From: Strigamia acuminata | Taxonomy: Eukaryota > Arthropoda > Chilopoda > Geophilomorpha > Linotaeniidae | DNA length: 64,000 bases | Reading direction: 5' to 3' | NCBI GenBank assembly: GCA_949358305.1 | Contig: OX442316.1 | Span: forward strand, 8,928,001 to 8,992,000 | Part shown: piece after piece, positions 50,501 to 61,200 of the stretch | Position numbering within the stretch: position 1 is the first letter of the stretch | How the letters are laid out: every line of letters begins with the position of its first letter | Position numbers and translations under genes: made by a program | The notes under the pieces: generated by a model | What the model saw: the letters and a program-made list of their open reading frames with translations, nothing else | What the model was told of the DNA's origin: nothing | The model's database searches: none

Positions 50501-52774
50501 TGAGGCATCGAAAACGATCCGAATCTTTGTCGTGACGCGATCTTCTTTAATAACGGCTCGGTGTGGCATGTAGTACGAATTTTCATGTTGCGGTTCATTA
50601 ACTTCTTCGATTATTCCATCACGTATTTGATCGTCGAAAATTTGTTTGTAGGCGGCGTAGAATCCTGGATTTTTCTTAAATTTTCTTACCAGATTCCAAA
50701 AACGTTTCTCAGCAATTTCGTAATTATTGTGAAGTTTTCTCGGTTCGACCAACCACGGCAATGCGACGACGTATCTTCCTTCTTCTCTCGTCACTTGTTC
50801 GCGAAAACGAATTGCGCAGGAATTTCGATCGGTCAATGTTTCGTCTTCACTCTCGTGGCGAATGCCGATGGATTCGAGCTCCCAGAATTTTTTCAGACTC
50901 TCGTCCAGTCGCTCCTCGAGACGCACACTGCACACGCGGGTGACTAGTGTGGACATTGTCGTGACATTTATTGATGACCCCATCAAAGTCCAGCCAAATA
51001 GCGTCTCTATGGCGATCAAATTTTCCTCGATTTTTCGTATGCATCCCGTAAGTATCTTCGCGATACAGTCTGCGCCTAAAAGAATAAAAATATCGCAATT
51101 AGTATTGTTTCCAGAATCAATCACGATTTGATCGCGTTCGAGGGCGGCTCGTAAGCCAGCCTGCAATTTGGTACAAATGGGTTTTGTAATCCATGGCGTT
51201 TCAAGCGCATTAACGCAGAGCGATCGATTTTTGTCGCCAACATTGCACAATTTGAGTTCAAATCGATTTCCTTTAGTGTTCAACGGTGTCTGATTTCCAA
51301 AAGTGTGCACGTTTAAATGTTCTTCTCCATTCGGCTTCAAATGCAAGTCTTTTGCCAAACTAGCCAGTACGAAGGAACTCTGGCTTCCCGGATCGATCAA
51401 ACACTGCACGATGGACTCACGAGATTCGTTTTGAATTTTTACGAATATTGTTGCCAATGTTGCGGTTGGAGGTTGTGCGTACGCAGCGAGGTTTTCGTTT
51501 GTTGATACGAGCAAAGTGACTTTTTCTTTTGGCGTCTCAGATGGGCCTTCGCACACGAGTTGGTTGTGATGGCGTTGACACAGTTTACACGTAACACGGA
51601 AGGTGCAGTTTCGAGACGAATGTCCTTTTTTTAAGCATTTGAAACAGCGACCTTCCTTTTTAACGAACTCTTTACGTTCGGTTGCGGTAGTCAAACACCC
51701 GTCACGCTCATGAGTCTTGTTGCAAAACATGCAATTAGTAATTGTTGTGCTCAAAACACGAGCAGACGGCACACGATTGGGTTTTTGATTGGATTTGTCT
51801 ACCTCAATTTTTTCAGGTTTGCTTTTCTCTGTTGAGCGGTGAAGATCTTGAAAGTTCTCAATTTTATTGTGGTGCACGAGTTCGTTACGCACCATGTCCA
51901 ACAAATCTTTAGCTTTGTATTTCCCGTCGGGATATTGACGTGAAAATTCCAGCGAAATTTGTCGTGGCACTAGTCCTAGAATGAGTGGACACGCTGTTGC
52001 GTCAATGGCATCAACATTCATATTTGCCGCATTCAGACCGCGTACGTGTGTTTCACACTCATCGTACAATTTTTGAAGAGGAATAGGATCGAGAATATCA
52101 CGTACGGGTTTCATTTTCATTAGGGAGCGTAAATGTGCGCTGAGAAGAACATCTGTACGGCCAAAGCGTTCGAGCAACAATTTTTTAGCGATCGGATAGT
52201 TTTCATTTGTTGGCGGTAATCCCTTCAACACGAGTGCTGCTTCTCCATCCAAGAGCGACTTTAAATACACCAATTTACTTTGCGCAGAAATGTTCGTTTT
52301 GGTGTCAATTGAGATCTCAAAATTACCCCAAAAGTCAGCCCAGTCCAGCGGATCTCCTTTGAATTTAATTGTGTCGTACTTGGGCAGTCGCATGGGTGAG
52401 TCTTGTGGCACACTCGCGGTCCCGTGGTAATTATTTGTTATCGGCGGGAGTACAGGTGTGGTTGGGGGCGCGATGAAAGTAATTAGCGCCTCGTCGATTT
52501 CGACACCACAATCAATAATTTTTTCGTGATATTCAGTCTCGGATCGAGTGATTTCTTCATCTATCTCTTGTTCGTCGGTGAGCATGGCCAAGATTTTGGC
52601 GTCGAGCGATTTGAGTTCATTTGATTTTGCTTGTAGATGCACTTTTATCTTTTTTAAATCGAGTTCATTTATAGGTATACCAGCGAGAATTGTTTTGGCC
52701 TTCGTTATAGTTGTGGTGGTCAGCCTACGGGTTACTGCACGCTGAGCCTTCAACACGGCGAGGTCGTCGGCCAT
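47585..52774 (-). CDS. BEL/Pao Gag-Pol polyprotein
   Basis: 1,729 residues in one frame. The Gag part has an N-terminal coiled region and a DUF1759-like segment (about 120-310), then a zinc knuckle C377-x2-C-x4-H-x4-C390 (CFKCLKKGHSSRNC) followed by further Cys/His pairs. Protease: LIDPGSQSSFV, catalytic Asp461. Reverse transcriptase: YVDDLLG at 879-885. RNase H: LFCDASPKAYG, Asp1061. Integrase: HH at 1366-1367 with a downstream CxxC zinc site (CVTC), then Asp1436 (IDFAGPL), Asp1495 (YSDNAK) and Glu1545 (GGFWERLVK). A Pao-type C-terminal domain (DLVLIQEQGQPRMSWKMARV) ends it. All key catalytic residues are present. The ATG at 52774 is about 70 nt downstream of the primer site. Confidence 0.97.
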   Translation of the reverse strand: MADDLAVLKAQRAVTRRLTTTTITKAKTILAGIPINELDLKKIKVHLQAKSNELKSLDAKILAMLTDEQEIDEEITRSETEYHEKIIDCGVEIDEALITFIAPPTTPVLPPITNNYHGTASVPQDSPMRLPKYDTIKFKGDPLDWADFWGNFEISIDTKTNISAQSKLVYLKSLLDGEAALVLKGLPPTNENYPIAKKLLLERFGRTDVLLSAHLRSLMKMKPVRDILDPIPLQKLYDECETHVRGLNAANMNVDAIDATACPLILGLVPRQISLEFSRQYPDGKYKAKDLLDMVRNELVHHNKIENFQDLHRSTEKSKPEKIEVDKSNQKPNRVPSARVLSTTITNCMFCNKTHERDGCLTTATERKEFVKKEGRCFKCLKKGHSSRNCTFRVTCKLCQRHHNQLVCEGPSETPKEKVTLLVSTNENLAAYAQPPTATLATIFVKIQNESRESIVQCLIDPGSQSSFVLASLAKDLHLKPNGEEHLNVHTFGNQTPLNTKGNRFELKLCNVGDKNRSLCVNALETPWITKPICTKLQAGLRAALERDQIVIDSGNNTNCDIFILLGADCIAKILTGCIRKIEENLIAIETLFGWTLMGSSINVTTMSTLVTRVCSVRLEERLDESLKKFWELESIGIRHESEDETLTDRNSCAIRFREQVTREEGRYVVALPWLVEPRKLHNNYEIAEKRFWNLVRKFKKNPGFYAAYKQIFDDQIRDGIIEEVNEPQHENSYYMPHRAVIKEDRVTTKIRIVFDASAKGKNELSLNDCLDSGPNLLPEILILLILFRKEPFAYLSDIEKAFLQLLLRMADRDFVRFLWTPEEWDGRQFVKPRVMRQKRVVFGVKSSPYLLNDSIQLHLDNMREKYEETVAQIKDKFYVDDLLGCAKSEGEVEKIFHEARKLMMEAHMPLRKWQSNSQSLRELFAREIPSDANLVDADKHSTSVLGLIWNFITDHLLLEIGEWADAQDQLKESKRLIVQSVARIYDPLGFATPFVIVGKLMFQELWTRNIGWDSPLPPDISKQWSSWRQQVVLLRKIAVPRHYSAGQQSNPDRELHLFCDASPKAYGVVVYIRTKNETSVEVTLCMSKSRVAPLKSLTLPKLELMGALLLSRVAVKLKKLEIQRVFYWTDSSITYFWIREQQKKSNPFVSNRVREIRTNTEVACWRHCPGKVNPADKLTRGMEADKLVQDIEWWSGPEWLKKDETHWPQKFDEETESNFEEEIEEIDTRVNVTRSSEEAIFDIEKYSSWTRVKRITAWILRFCHNSRKIETVIGPLKTEELETAEIYWLRSIQKQRFSEEIYSLKNSTKLKSDSPLASVAVVLDQNEIIRIDSRIRFNTGIENFVSPIVLDSNSPAVKLIVEDCHHRTLHGGLGNTLSEFRAKYWVKKGRKFIKTLISRCVTCRRVNAKLMTQTVGLLPADRVNRAEPFQIIGIDFAGPLYTKNGKKTYIALFTCAVVRAVHLELVSDLTTEKFILAFKRLIARRGVPGIVYSDNAKTFKRAEKDLSLFINSFSHELFQGFLSKQKIQWKFIVELAPWWGGFWERLVKTVKLSLKKVLARSSLDFEELSTVLTEVEAAVNSRPITYVTDDPLEQEPLTPSHFLTGGRLITLPDVYSPESRVDNSFRPELVKRWKLRQRLINLLWRRWTHEYLVELREFRRVRTSKEVQIGDLVLIQEQGQPRMSWKMARVSNTFIGRDEKIRSCELTLPEGKTLRRPVQRLCSLEASD

Positions 52775-52842
52775 TGTTAAATTCGAGATGCTACTTGCAG
52801 TTTTTTCAGATTGAAGTTACGAGTTTGTTCCCTGGAAAGATG

Positions 52843-52860
52843 TCCCGGGTTTCGGCACCA
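52843..52860 (-). other. primer-binding site for tRNA-Phe
   Basis: Element-sense TGGTGCCGAAACCCGGGA is the exact complement of an 18-nt tRNA 3' end TCCCGGGTTTCGGCACCA. Its acceptor stem would pair with 5' GCCGAAA, as in arthropod tRNA-Phe(GAA) recalled from general knowledge. It lies one base from the LTR edge. Confidence 0.8.
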
Positions 52861-52861
52861 A

Positions 52862-53391
52862 TTTACGAAATGTAAATGAACTTCACGATGGGTGATGAAT
52901 TGTAAAACAGCAAAAGCGACGGTCGAAATAAAACTTAACAACTTTTAATTTTACTTGAGTTGAAAAATGACATTCTTTTTCACAAGTGACGCGTGGTCAG
53001 CGAGTTGAGGGTGGAATGTGGGTTACATAGAAAAAACGGGGTCTACATCCGGTCAACAAGGGCCGAAAGATACCCAATTTACATAAAAGAGGGCTCTCGA
53101 AAAGACCCTCGAGCGATTTATATAACACAAAAAGAACACAGACAATTTAATGCAATAACACAACTGAAAAGTCAGCAAAAACCATGATGAAACACAATTA
53201 AACACGATAATACACAATAAGGCACAATGAATGAAAAAGAACACAAAACACAAAACAAAACACAAAACACTTAATTGTAATAAACACAAATCAATCACTA
53301 AATTCAATCGATAATTAAACTAAGACAAAATTACTAAAATCAAATACATGAATAAACATTAAAAACAAATTAAATCAGTCTAGATTTTACA
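52862..53391 (-). repeat. 5' LTR (high-coordinate)
   Basis: Same 530-bp sequence as the other LTR, with its TATAAA at 53117-53122 on the minus strand positioned to transcribe the Gag-Pol ORF. Confidence 0.95.
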
Positions 53392-53396
53392 GTAAA

Positions 53397-56300
53397 TTTA
53401 AAAATTACTGCTGGAAATTAAATGAAAATGTAAAAAAGGAAGAATCACTGCTCTTATGGTAAAGATGTGGGAATGTTTTAATTTGATTTTATGCAGGAAA
53501 AAAAATTTGAAATTATATGAAATCCAATTACTAACGTAGCAAATGTCTTGGCAACTTTTTTAATTTTCTAGTGAATGAATCTCAGGTTCATGTGATTTAT
53601 TAATATGGAACAAATTATCTGTGGGTTTATTTATTTTTGTTTAATTTTTTTTTTTTTTTTTTTTTTAGAAAAAGCTTGCATATCTTTTCTTTTCCCCCTT
53701 TTCTGAGAATGTATTGAAGACTGGCAAGTTTGAGAATGCAAATCTGTGGTTAGTTAGAAAGTAGGAATGCAGAAAAGACGTTTTTTCCAGACCCTTCATT
53801 TGCCCTCTGTAGACCTAACGATCCTGAGATAGTTGTGTCGCAAGCTGCTGTCTCCACAACAGTGCGCAGTAGAGCAAATGCGTAGGAATATTTTACCAAA
53901 TTAAAGTTTTTCTCGCTTTTAAATGAAAGAAATTAAATTTGTTTGTAAACTGTTTGGTTTTATATTTTGCCCAACATTCTCTCTTTCGGAGGATGGGTCT
54001 TGAAAGCAGTTATAAAAAAATCAAACAATGTCCATCAAACGTTCGATCAATAATCAATAACGAAACATGTCTACCATTACTGCAAATAAGCTCGCGTTTA
54101 TCACATCAACGTGTTTCAAACGTCCAAATGTCTCGTTTGACTAAAGTTCTAGTGTCGAATGAATGTTTGGCAACTCGGATTTAGGCTGTCAAACACTATG
54201 TTGAAATAGAAAACCACGGTGAAGCCACATTCATAAGTTTGAAACTTAGGGCATTGTTTCTCTACGGAAGTAATTTGCTAGCAAGAAAAGTGCGGGATAG
54301 AGATTCTTGGGATTTCCCCTCGGCGGGTAGAAGAAGTCAATTTTGGGTTCCATTGGAATCCAATAAGCATGAGACAAGCGATGAGGGAGGAATTTGCCAT
54401 CGAGAAAATTGCACCCTGATCACCTTGCCAAAAGCTTGGGGCATATTTGTGATATATATTGAAATTGGACATTGCTCGGCTTAACTTTAGAATGTTCTCC
54501 AACTTTTAGAACCGAAATTGCAATTTCACGCACATTTAGCAGAATAATGATTGCATAAAGGAAAAAAATTAAAAACAAGAAATAAACTTTTAAAATTCAA
54601 TTCTCGCAGGGACTGAATGAGATACGGGAAAATGAAAATAAATACGTCTGACAAGCGTTTGTTTTACTGCTTCACAGAGATTTTAGCTGATTAAACTTCT
54701 TAATTAAATATACACCGTTGTCTGTGAAAGAATAAGAAACCCTATCGTCGTCTTAGCAAAAGATACAAACAATTTACGCATCTTTTATTTAATTAAAGTC
54801 AAAAGCTAGTAAAATTAGAAATGCAAAGTAGAAAAATCATCACTTTTTAGTCATAAAATTGCTTTTCGAGATGAGAAACATTTGTGTGAATGTGAAGTGA
54901 AGACTGGTATTTAATTTTGATCATCAAAGCGAACATAATGCCCCGGTATACCTGTGTAGACATAACAGAGTTATTCGATGACAGCAGCATAACACACAAG
55001 AGGTTGGTGAGATGTATTACTATTGACCAGCACGTTTGCATGTGTACACTTGAAAGCATTTATTTTCTCTACTGTATAATTTGATTTGATCCTTAGCCTT
55101 ACGTAATCAGATTTTGGCTTGGTCTTTACGACTCTCCAGTGCACGTGGGCAAGAGCAAGATGTATGCACGGATAGGCAGAGAATGAAATGAATTAGATAT
55201 TGCATTGGCATTGATTCTGAATCTGGAAGCTGTCTTCAGTGTAGGTCAAATAAGTTTATTGCCAGGTGTAAAAATATTTGCTTGTGATTTCAATTTCAAT
55301 TATATTGGTCTTAGAATTGCATCGCACTTGGTTTATGGGTCGGCCATTACTTTAAAATATTACATTGCAGTGCACATTGGCTCGTGTACTTAAAATGTGA
55401 GGAATTTAATGAACCAACAAGTAGTTTGAGAGAATGAGTCAAGTGCGTGTGGTTTCGCTTGTTAAAAAAAAGTTAAAATGCTTTAAGAAAACAAGTTAAA
55501 CTATTGCAGGTATTCCTAGTATGTTGAGACAGTGTTTTATTTTTTTCTCTTTCTTTCATTCATTCTTTCTTTCTTTCTCTTAGCCCGTTTTTCTTACGGT
55601 CCAACTCCCAATTACTTCCCCTCTGCCAAATCCCAATCCTCTTTGGATATCCTTTCTTTACACCACTTTCCAGGTATCGGAAATTGAAGTTTTTGACAAA
55701 AAAAGGGAAAACCGCCACTGAATTTGTCTAGCTCCAGAAACAAAGCTATAAAAATAAAAATAAATGTATATAGCTGTGTATGTAAAATACAAAAATTTTC
55801 ATAAAACTTAATGAAAAATTTTAGGAAATTGAATAGAAAGTTTCAATTCATGTGCAGACAACGTCAGCAAAAACAAAAATGCCATTTTATTCTTTTCCCC
55901 TTCTCTTCTTGGGTTTGTGGAACAATAAATTTACTCATAACTCCAACGCAGAAAAACAGGAGAAATTTTTTGCCGTTGCATGTTACGTTTTACAACTTTA
56001 TGCTCGGTGTGGCGTGAGGATGCAATTGTCAAGCGGTTATTCGTATGAAATGAGGAGCCGGAGAAAAGTTTGGACTCATATTATAATGGTAGTTTTCAAG
56101 AGTGAGAATTTAATTAAAATGTGTTAGGCCTATCTGGAAAATTCTATTTCACTCGCTAGTGCACAGAGATGTCATGCGTGAAGCAGACACAAAAGACACT
56201 TCTACAGATCTGGCTGCTTGCTGTGTGTTTTCTGCTTAATGATGTTGCAATCGATTGGGTCACGTCAAACTTTTATTAATCCCCAGAGAAGTTTCAACTC

Positions 56301-57640
56301 GGCCACTGTTCAAGAGGACGGTGTCATTTCGCGATTGCAATTCTGTCAATTATTTTCTCGTGCTTACAATTTCAACCAAAGTGCGATAATATGCTGCTGC
56401 ATTCATTAAACCGCTGGGAAAATCGAAAATCTTTAATGGATTGTTGAATGAAAGCTGCAAGGGGACATTCACATTCATTTAATGAGAAAATGCTAGCGAA
56501 TTGAGCTTCAATTTAAAATGTATATGTGTATACTTGTATATGCACGTGTTAATTCAATATATAGTCATTTAATACGGACAGTTGGAATATTTTTGACAAA
56601 AGCTAATAAATTCGCTACTCTCATGCCAAACTTTTAAGCGGTTAACCATTTGTTTCCCAGTGCAAGTCTACTCGTATAGAATAACTGAACACTGTATGCA
56701 TCAGTATGTAAAGGAGTCATGGCCATCTAGGAGTATGAACATTTCTTACATTGTGCCACGAGCTTTGCTACACAAACAACGAAACTGAATTTACAAAAAC
56801 GAAATTACAATTTCAAGTGTTTTATTTTTTGATAAAATTGCAAGCGCCCGAAATCCATTTTCTTCGATACAATTTTTCATTGATTGCTCCATGTACCTGA
56901 CGCACAAAGTGATCTTTGCTCACGAGCAGATTTAATTGCTAGTAGTAACGAGTTGATAAAAAGTTCCTAAAAATTTGCAGAGATATTTTTTTCCGAGTTA
57001 ATTTGCTTCGAGCAAAGAAAAACGTTGTATTGAAAAGGCAATTGCATAGGGCTCAAGTCTTGAGGGAAATTTAGACACGAAAGAAGCATGTCAATTTAAA
57101 AATTGTTACTAAAAAAGAAATTGGTTTTATATTACTTATCCACTTTCCCGTAGCAGGTATTCTTTTTATTCTTCACACTTTTGTAAATTTGGCATTTATT
57201 TCGTGCAATTGAATGTTTGAGTAGCAGCTGTTATTTATTGCTTACATTAACACAAAACTTTAATTGGGGTAAATTGAAAAAACTATTTTCATCAAATTCA
57301 ATTTCAATATGGAGAGAGGAATTAAATTCTCAGGTTTCTAGATGATTCCCGGTTTTAGCTGCATGGGATATTTTTATCTATTGAGAACAGCTGCATGAGC
57401 TCAATTCAAAACTAACAGGCAGAAAATTTCAATCCCAAAGGATTTTCTGCTATTCCACTTCGGTAATTAGAAACAGTGGTAAAAGACACCCCTTGTTTTG
57501 TTTTCCATACTCATGCTGCTTCGATCTGAGGCACAATGATAATTCATATTATATTCATTTTTCAGCTTGAAAAAACAAAAATTGTTCTTGGGGGTACGGT
57601 ATGTCATTTATTATGAGAAATGAAATACATTTTTTCACTT
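53397..57640. other. gene-empty stretch with weak exon candidates
   Basis: No gene is supportable. A 22-base poly-T lies at 53645-53666. A (TTTC)n pyrimidine tract at about 55545-55580 forms a strong acceptor-like signal followed by an open segment 55584-55673 that ends TTTCCAG|GTATCGG; this is a possible plus-strand exon (contains SYGPTPNYFPSAKSQSS in one frame) but has no partners. Confidence 0.4.
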
Positions 57641-57823
57641 TTATTTATCCCAAATGTAATTAAATGTGAACATAAATGGTGGAACGACGTCATTTTGGCG
57701 CATATACTTAATGTTTACATAACTACATTTTTTTAATGCGTCTACATTTTCAAATTTGTTTATTTTCGCAAAAGAAAGGATCAAACAGAACAAAAATGCA
57801 ACACTATATAACATCACTTTCAC
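57641..57823 (-). CDS. candidate small secreted peptide
   Basis: A 60-residue ORF begins with a convincing signal peptide (MKVMLYSVAFLFCLILSFA) followed by about 41 mostly polar residues with a single Cys. The stop codon TAA overlaps an AATAAA, as in the granulin genes here. An acceptor-like TTTTAG lies 15 nt upstream of the ATG, so a 5' exon may exist. No family is recognised. It lies between the retroelement and the aquaporin 3' end, on the aquaporin's strand. AT-rich noise can mimic a signal peptide, hence the modest score. Confidence 0.35.
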   Translation of the reverse strand: MKVMLYSVAFLFCLILSFAKINKFENVDALKKCSYVNIKYMRQNDVVPPFMFTFNYIWDK

Positions 57824-58236
57824 AATTTCCTAAAATTGCTTTTTACTTTTTTATTTTTTGTTTTTATTTTACATAATATAATCCAAAAATAATGGAGATA
57901 TGCTTTTGTTAATGAACTCTGGGTTAAGCAACATTATCCTTTCTTATCTAAGGAAGTATGGGAAACGACAGTTACTGAACATATCTTCTTGATATGCAAC
58001 ACCCTTTGCGTATAAACAATTAGCCGTATAAAAAATGAACACAACATAGTGTAATAAAGATAAAAATACACGAAATGAAATTATATATCACATTATGACA
58101 ACAGTAAAGCAAAGAAAAATTTAACTTACAAAAATCTTTGTATTTTTTTTTCTCTCGTTAAAAAATAATAATCATCTACTGATAGAACCATTTCAATACA
58201 AGCCACCTGCAATTACAGTACACACAGCCGATAATT
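57824..58236. other. aquaporin 3' flank
   Basis: AT-rich 3' UTR and flank of the aquaporin gene; no clear minus-strand AATAAA was found close to the stop. Confidence 0.4.
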
Positions 58237-61200
58237 TTAAAATTTCGTGCCACTAGGACCGTACTCCAATCTTTGAGGAGCTGCTCGTACGAGTGATCCC
58301 ATTCTACTGCCATGAATACTGGCATATGTACTATTGGTTGACGGTGGGCGGTATGGAGCGACTTCATAGATAGATCCATTGCCGGGATTGGCTCCGTAAG
58401 TGGAACCTCCGGTAATACTGGGAGCGTAATTGGAGCTCCCAGCATTCACCGTAGCTGGTCCGTAAGTCGGACCGTTAGCATTCGCCGAGGCAGAAATGGT
58501 AGGACGATAATTATCGTAATGTTGACTACGGTATGTACCAGTGTTGTATTGAGATGTTGGAGGTTTTGACGATTTCGATTCGGGTTCGTCGTAATCATCA
58601 TCGTTGCTCTGCATACTAGAATCTGCAAATTAAAGCACTGTCAGAGATTCGAAAATGAATGAGAGTTTAGGAATTTCATTTATTTTAATTAGTCACGCAC
58701 TTCTTTTTAATACCCTTTTTTACAAAAAGAAAAAAACAACAAAAAAAAACAACAACATTTAATTAGGTAAAAAACGTACATATAAAACCTTGTTAATAAC
58801 AGGGATTTTACATTTAATTCGTCGTGCATAAAAGTAATCTGCCTCTAGAAATTTACAGGGCCACTAATAACTTTAAAAAAATCTACGGACTCAACATTTG
58901 TTCTATTCTAAACCCATTCGAACAATATATGTAGTTTTCCGGTTTGTTAATTTATTTGCAAGCAAAGTCTTACAACTTTAAATCTGGTTAGAGAGTAATA
59001 GTGGCAATTAAAACATCTCTATTACATCTGTAAATTTAAAGTTGCAAATACTGTATGTTTAGCAGCGATGTCAGTTAATATTATGTAAGGTTTAAAGTTG
59101 CAAATACTGTATGTTTAGCAGCGATGTCAGTTAATATTATGTAAGGTCAACAGATGTAGTTTTCTATTGAAACAAACAATCTATCAGCCACACCGTTTCC
59201 AAATCTTAACACACTGCCATTAGAATGCTAACCATGTACACAACGATGTAATTAATTGTACATGGTTGACCTGCTATTCGAGCAAATCATATCTTTATCT
59301 ATCTTCTCAGAAAGGTGGAAAATTTCTTTTTTTTCCTGCCGTGACAACATCGAATTCTTTACACCTGTGACTTTGAAACCGTGATACATGTGCAACTTCT
59401 GATGTCAGGTGCCGATTTTTTTTACATGATTCACTTGTCTCCAAACCATTTTGAGCAGCTGTTAAAATTTGGTTTTTACCAATGACTTAAACATTGTTTG
59501 GTTTTACATCCTGTGGATATATTTGAGAAATTATGCAGATGCATCAACTATTCTACGCAAAGTGCTAAACCTCTTAAAAACGCGCGCAGAAAATATCCTG
59601 TAATAAATAACGGATACAATTCTTGATTCAAAAAGATCTTGCGGAATGGAATTCTATTCGTGTCACGTATAAGTTATAACGAAAATGGGGCTAGTCATGT
59701 TAAACTGTCGTAAAACTTTTGTTTTAATTTTATGTATAACTTAACTTTGTAATTGAAATTCCGCAAAATCCCTAAAGCATCGTGTCTTCACAATCTCGAT
59801 TGTTTACACGCTGCAAATAATTTATGCTGCTTGGAGGATAAAATATTTTTCACATCTTTTCACAACTAGACTTTTCTAACATCACAATTTCAGCACACCC
59901 AACCCAAGCAAAAACCGTTATAGATTTATTGGTTGTCTCGAGACCAACCTGGTATTTGTTGCCCATAAAAAATAATAATAAAAAAAACCTGTAAAATATT
60001 TGAAATAACTGTATTGAAGAATGTGATGTTTCAATCTCCTTCAAAAGTATTGAATCACCTTCACGACCTGTCTCGAGGTCATTCACCTCCACTTGCCCCC
60101 ATGGTCTACAAGACAAATGAAAGCGTTGATGAGATAAAATAGAAGATTTATTGCCAACATCCTAATGAACTTCTCACCATTCTCCAAGTCTGCCTTCATA
60201 ACTTTTAAGCCTATCACGTTGACGCAAGTTAACATTCAAGACTCAAGTTACTCCCTCCTGACAAATATCTCCCTTATGGTTTCTTTAAATAATATGCTAC
60301 ATGTCATAAATGCTAGTAAATTGACGTTGATAAATGTGATTATTTTGTGTTTATAAATTAGTCAATCTATTAGTCAACATGGCACCTAATCTGACAAACT
60401 TCAAATGATATGCCGCAAATATTTATAGACGCCCAACTTTGTCACTTTAATTTTTAAAAAATAAGAAAACCATACTGAAAGTTTCGAATCGGGAAAATCA
60501 AAATTCAAAATTGATTTTAGCTAAAAATCCAACTCGAAAACGGCAGCCTTTCACTTGTTTCAAACATTAATATGCGCCACATGTTTCTTTTTTGATAGTT
60601 CTCCTTAATGGTTGTTTAATGCCGAGCTCATGCTGATAACACCTTGTGTGCTTAGTGTTTTTTGATAACGGTCTCACGGTAGTGTGCAAACAAGCTGCTC
60701 ATTATATCTACCATTATAAGAGCAAAAAGTAGCAATGAGGTGTTTACAGTTTTTCCCTTCTTTTTATGTAATCCCGCTGGATGTCAGCATATCGTTCGTT
60801 TAGTGTGTGGTAATCCTTTAAACGTTCCACTTAGGTTTTAAAATCGAGAGGAGTCAAATTCATGCAATAATGCATAAAAGAATGCAAATAGATGTAAGAA
60901 GCGCTTAGGGATAGGGACCTTGCGTAAACTCGACTTTAGCTTAGAATTTTTCTATTATTTAACATTGGGTCAAATTTGGGCTTTACACACAGTGCCGATG
61001 TATAAATAATGTATAAATGACTTGTATATTTCATGTATTGGTCCAGCATTGTAAAGAACCTGCTGACTAAAGGGTCTACTTTACCCATGAATCTAGTCGC
61101 ACAATTTTAAAAAGTAGTTATTTTAACCTGTAGGAGAGAGAACTTTCAAATATTTCCTCTTTTATAAAAGGGGAAATTTTAATATTAATGACATTCGGTA

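Larger units (their letters stand above)
47036..53391 (-). mobile_element. complete BEL/Pao LTR retrotransposon
   Basis: A 6,356-bp element on the minus strand. Two 530-bp LTRs (47036-47565 and 52862-53391) appear identical by eye. The 5-bp target duplication GTAAA is at 47031-47035 and 53392-53396. One unbroken Gag-Pol ORF fills the interior. The primer site abuts the 5' LTR. There is no env-like ORF. Identical LTRs and an intact ORF indicate a very recent insertion, and the element is potentially still active. The family call rests on pol order PR-RT-RNaseH-IN, the DUF1759-type Gag and the C-terminal domain typical of Pao elements. Confidence 0.97.
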
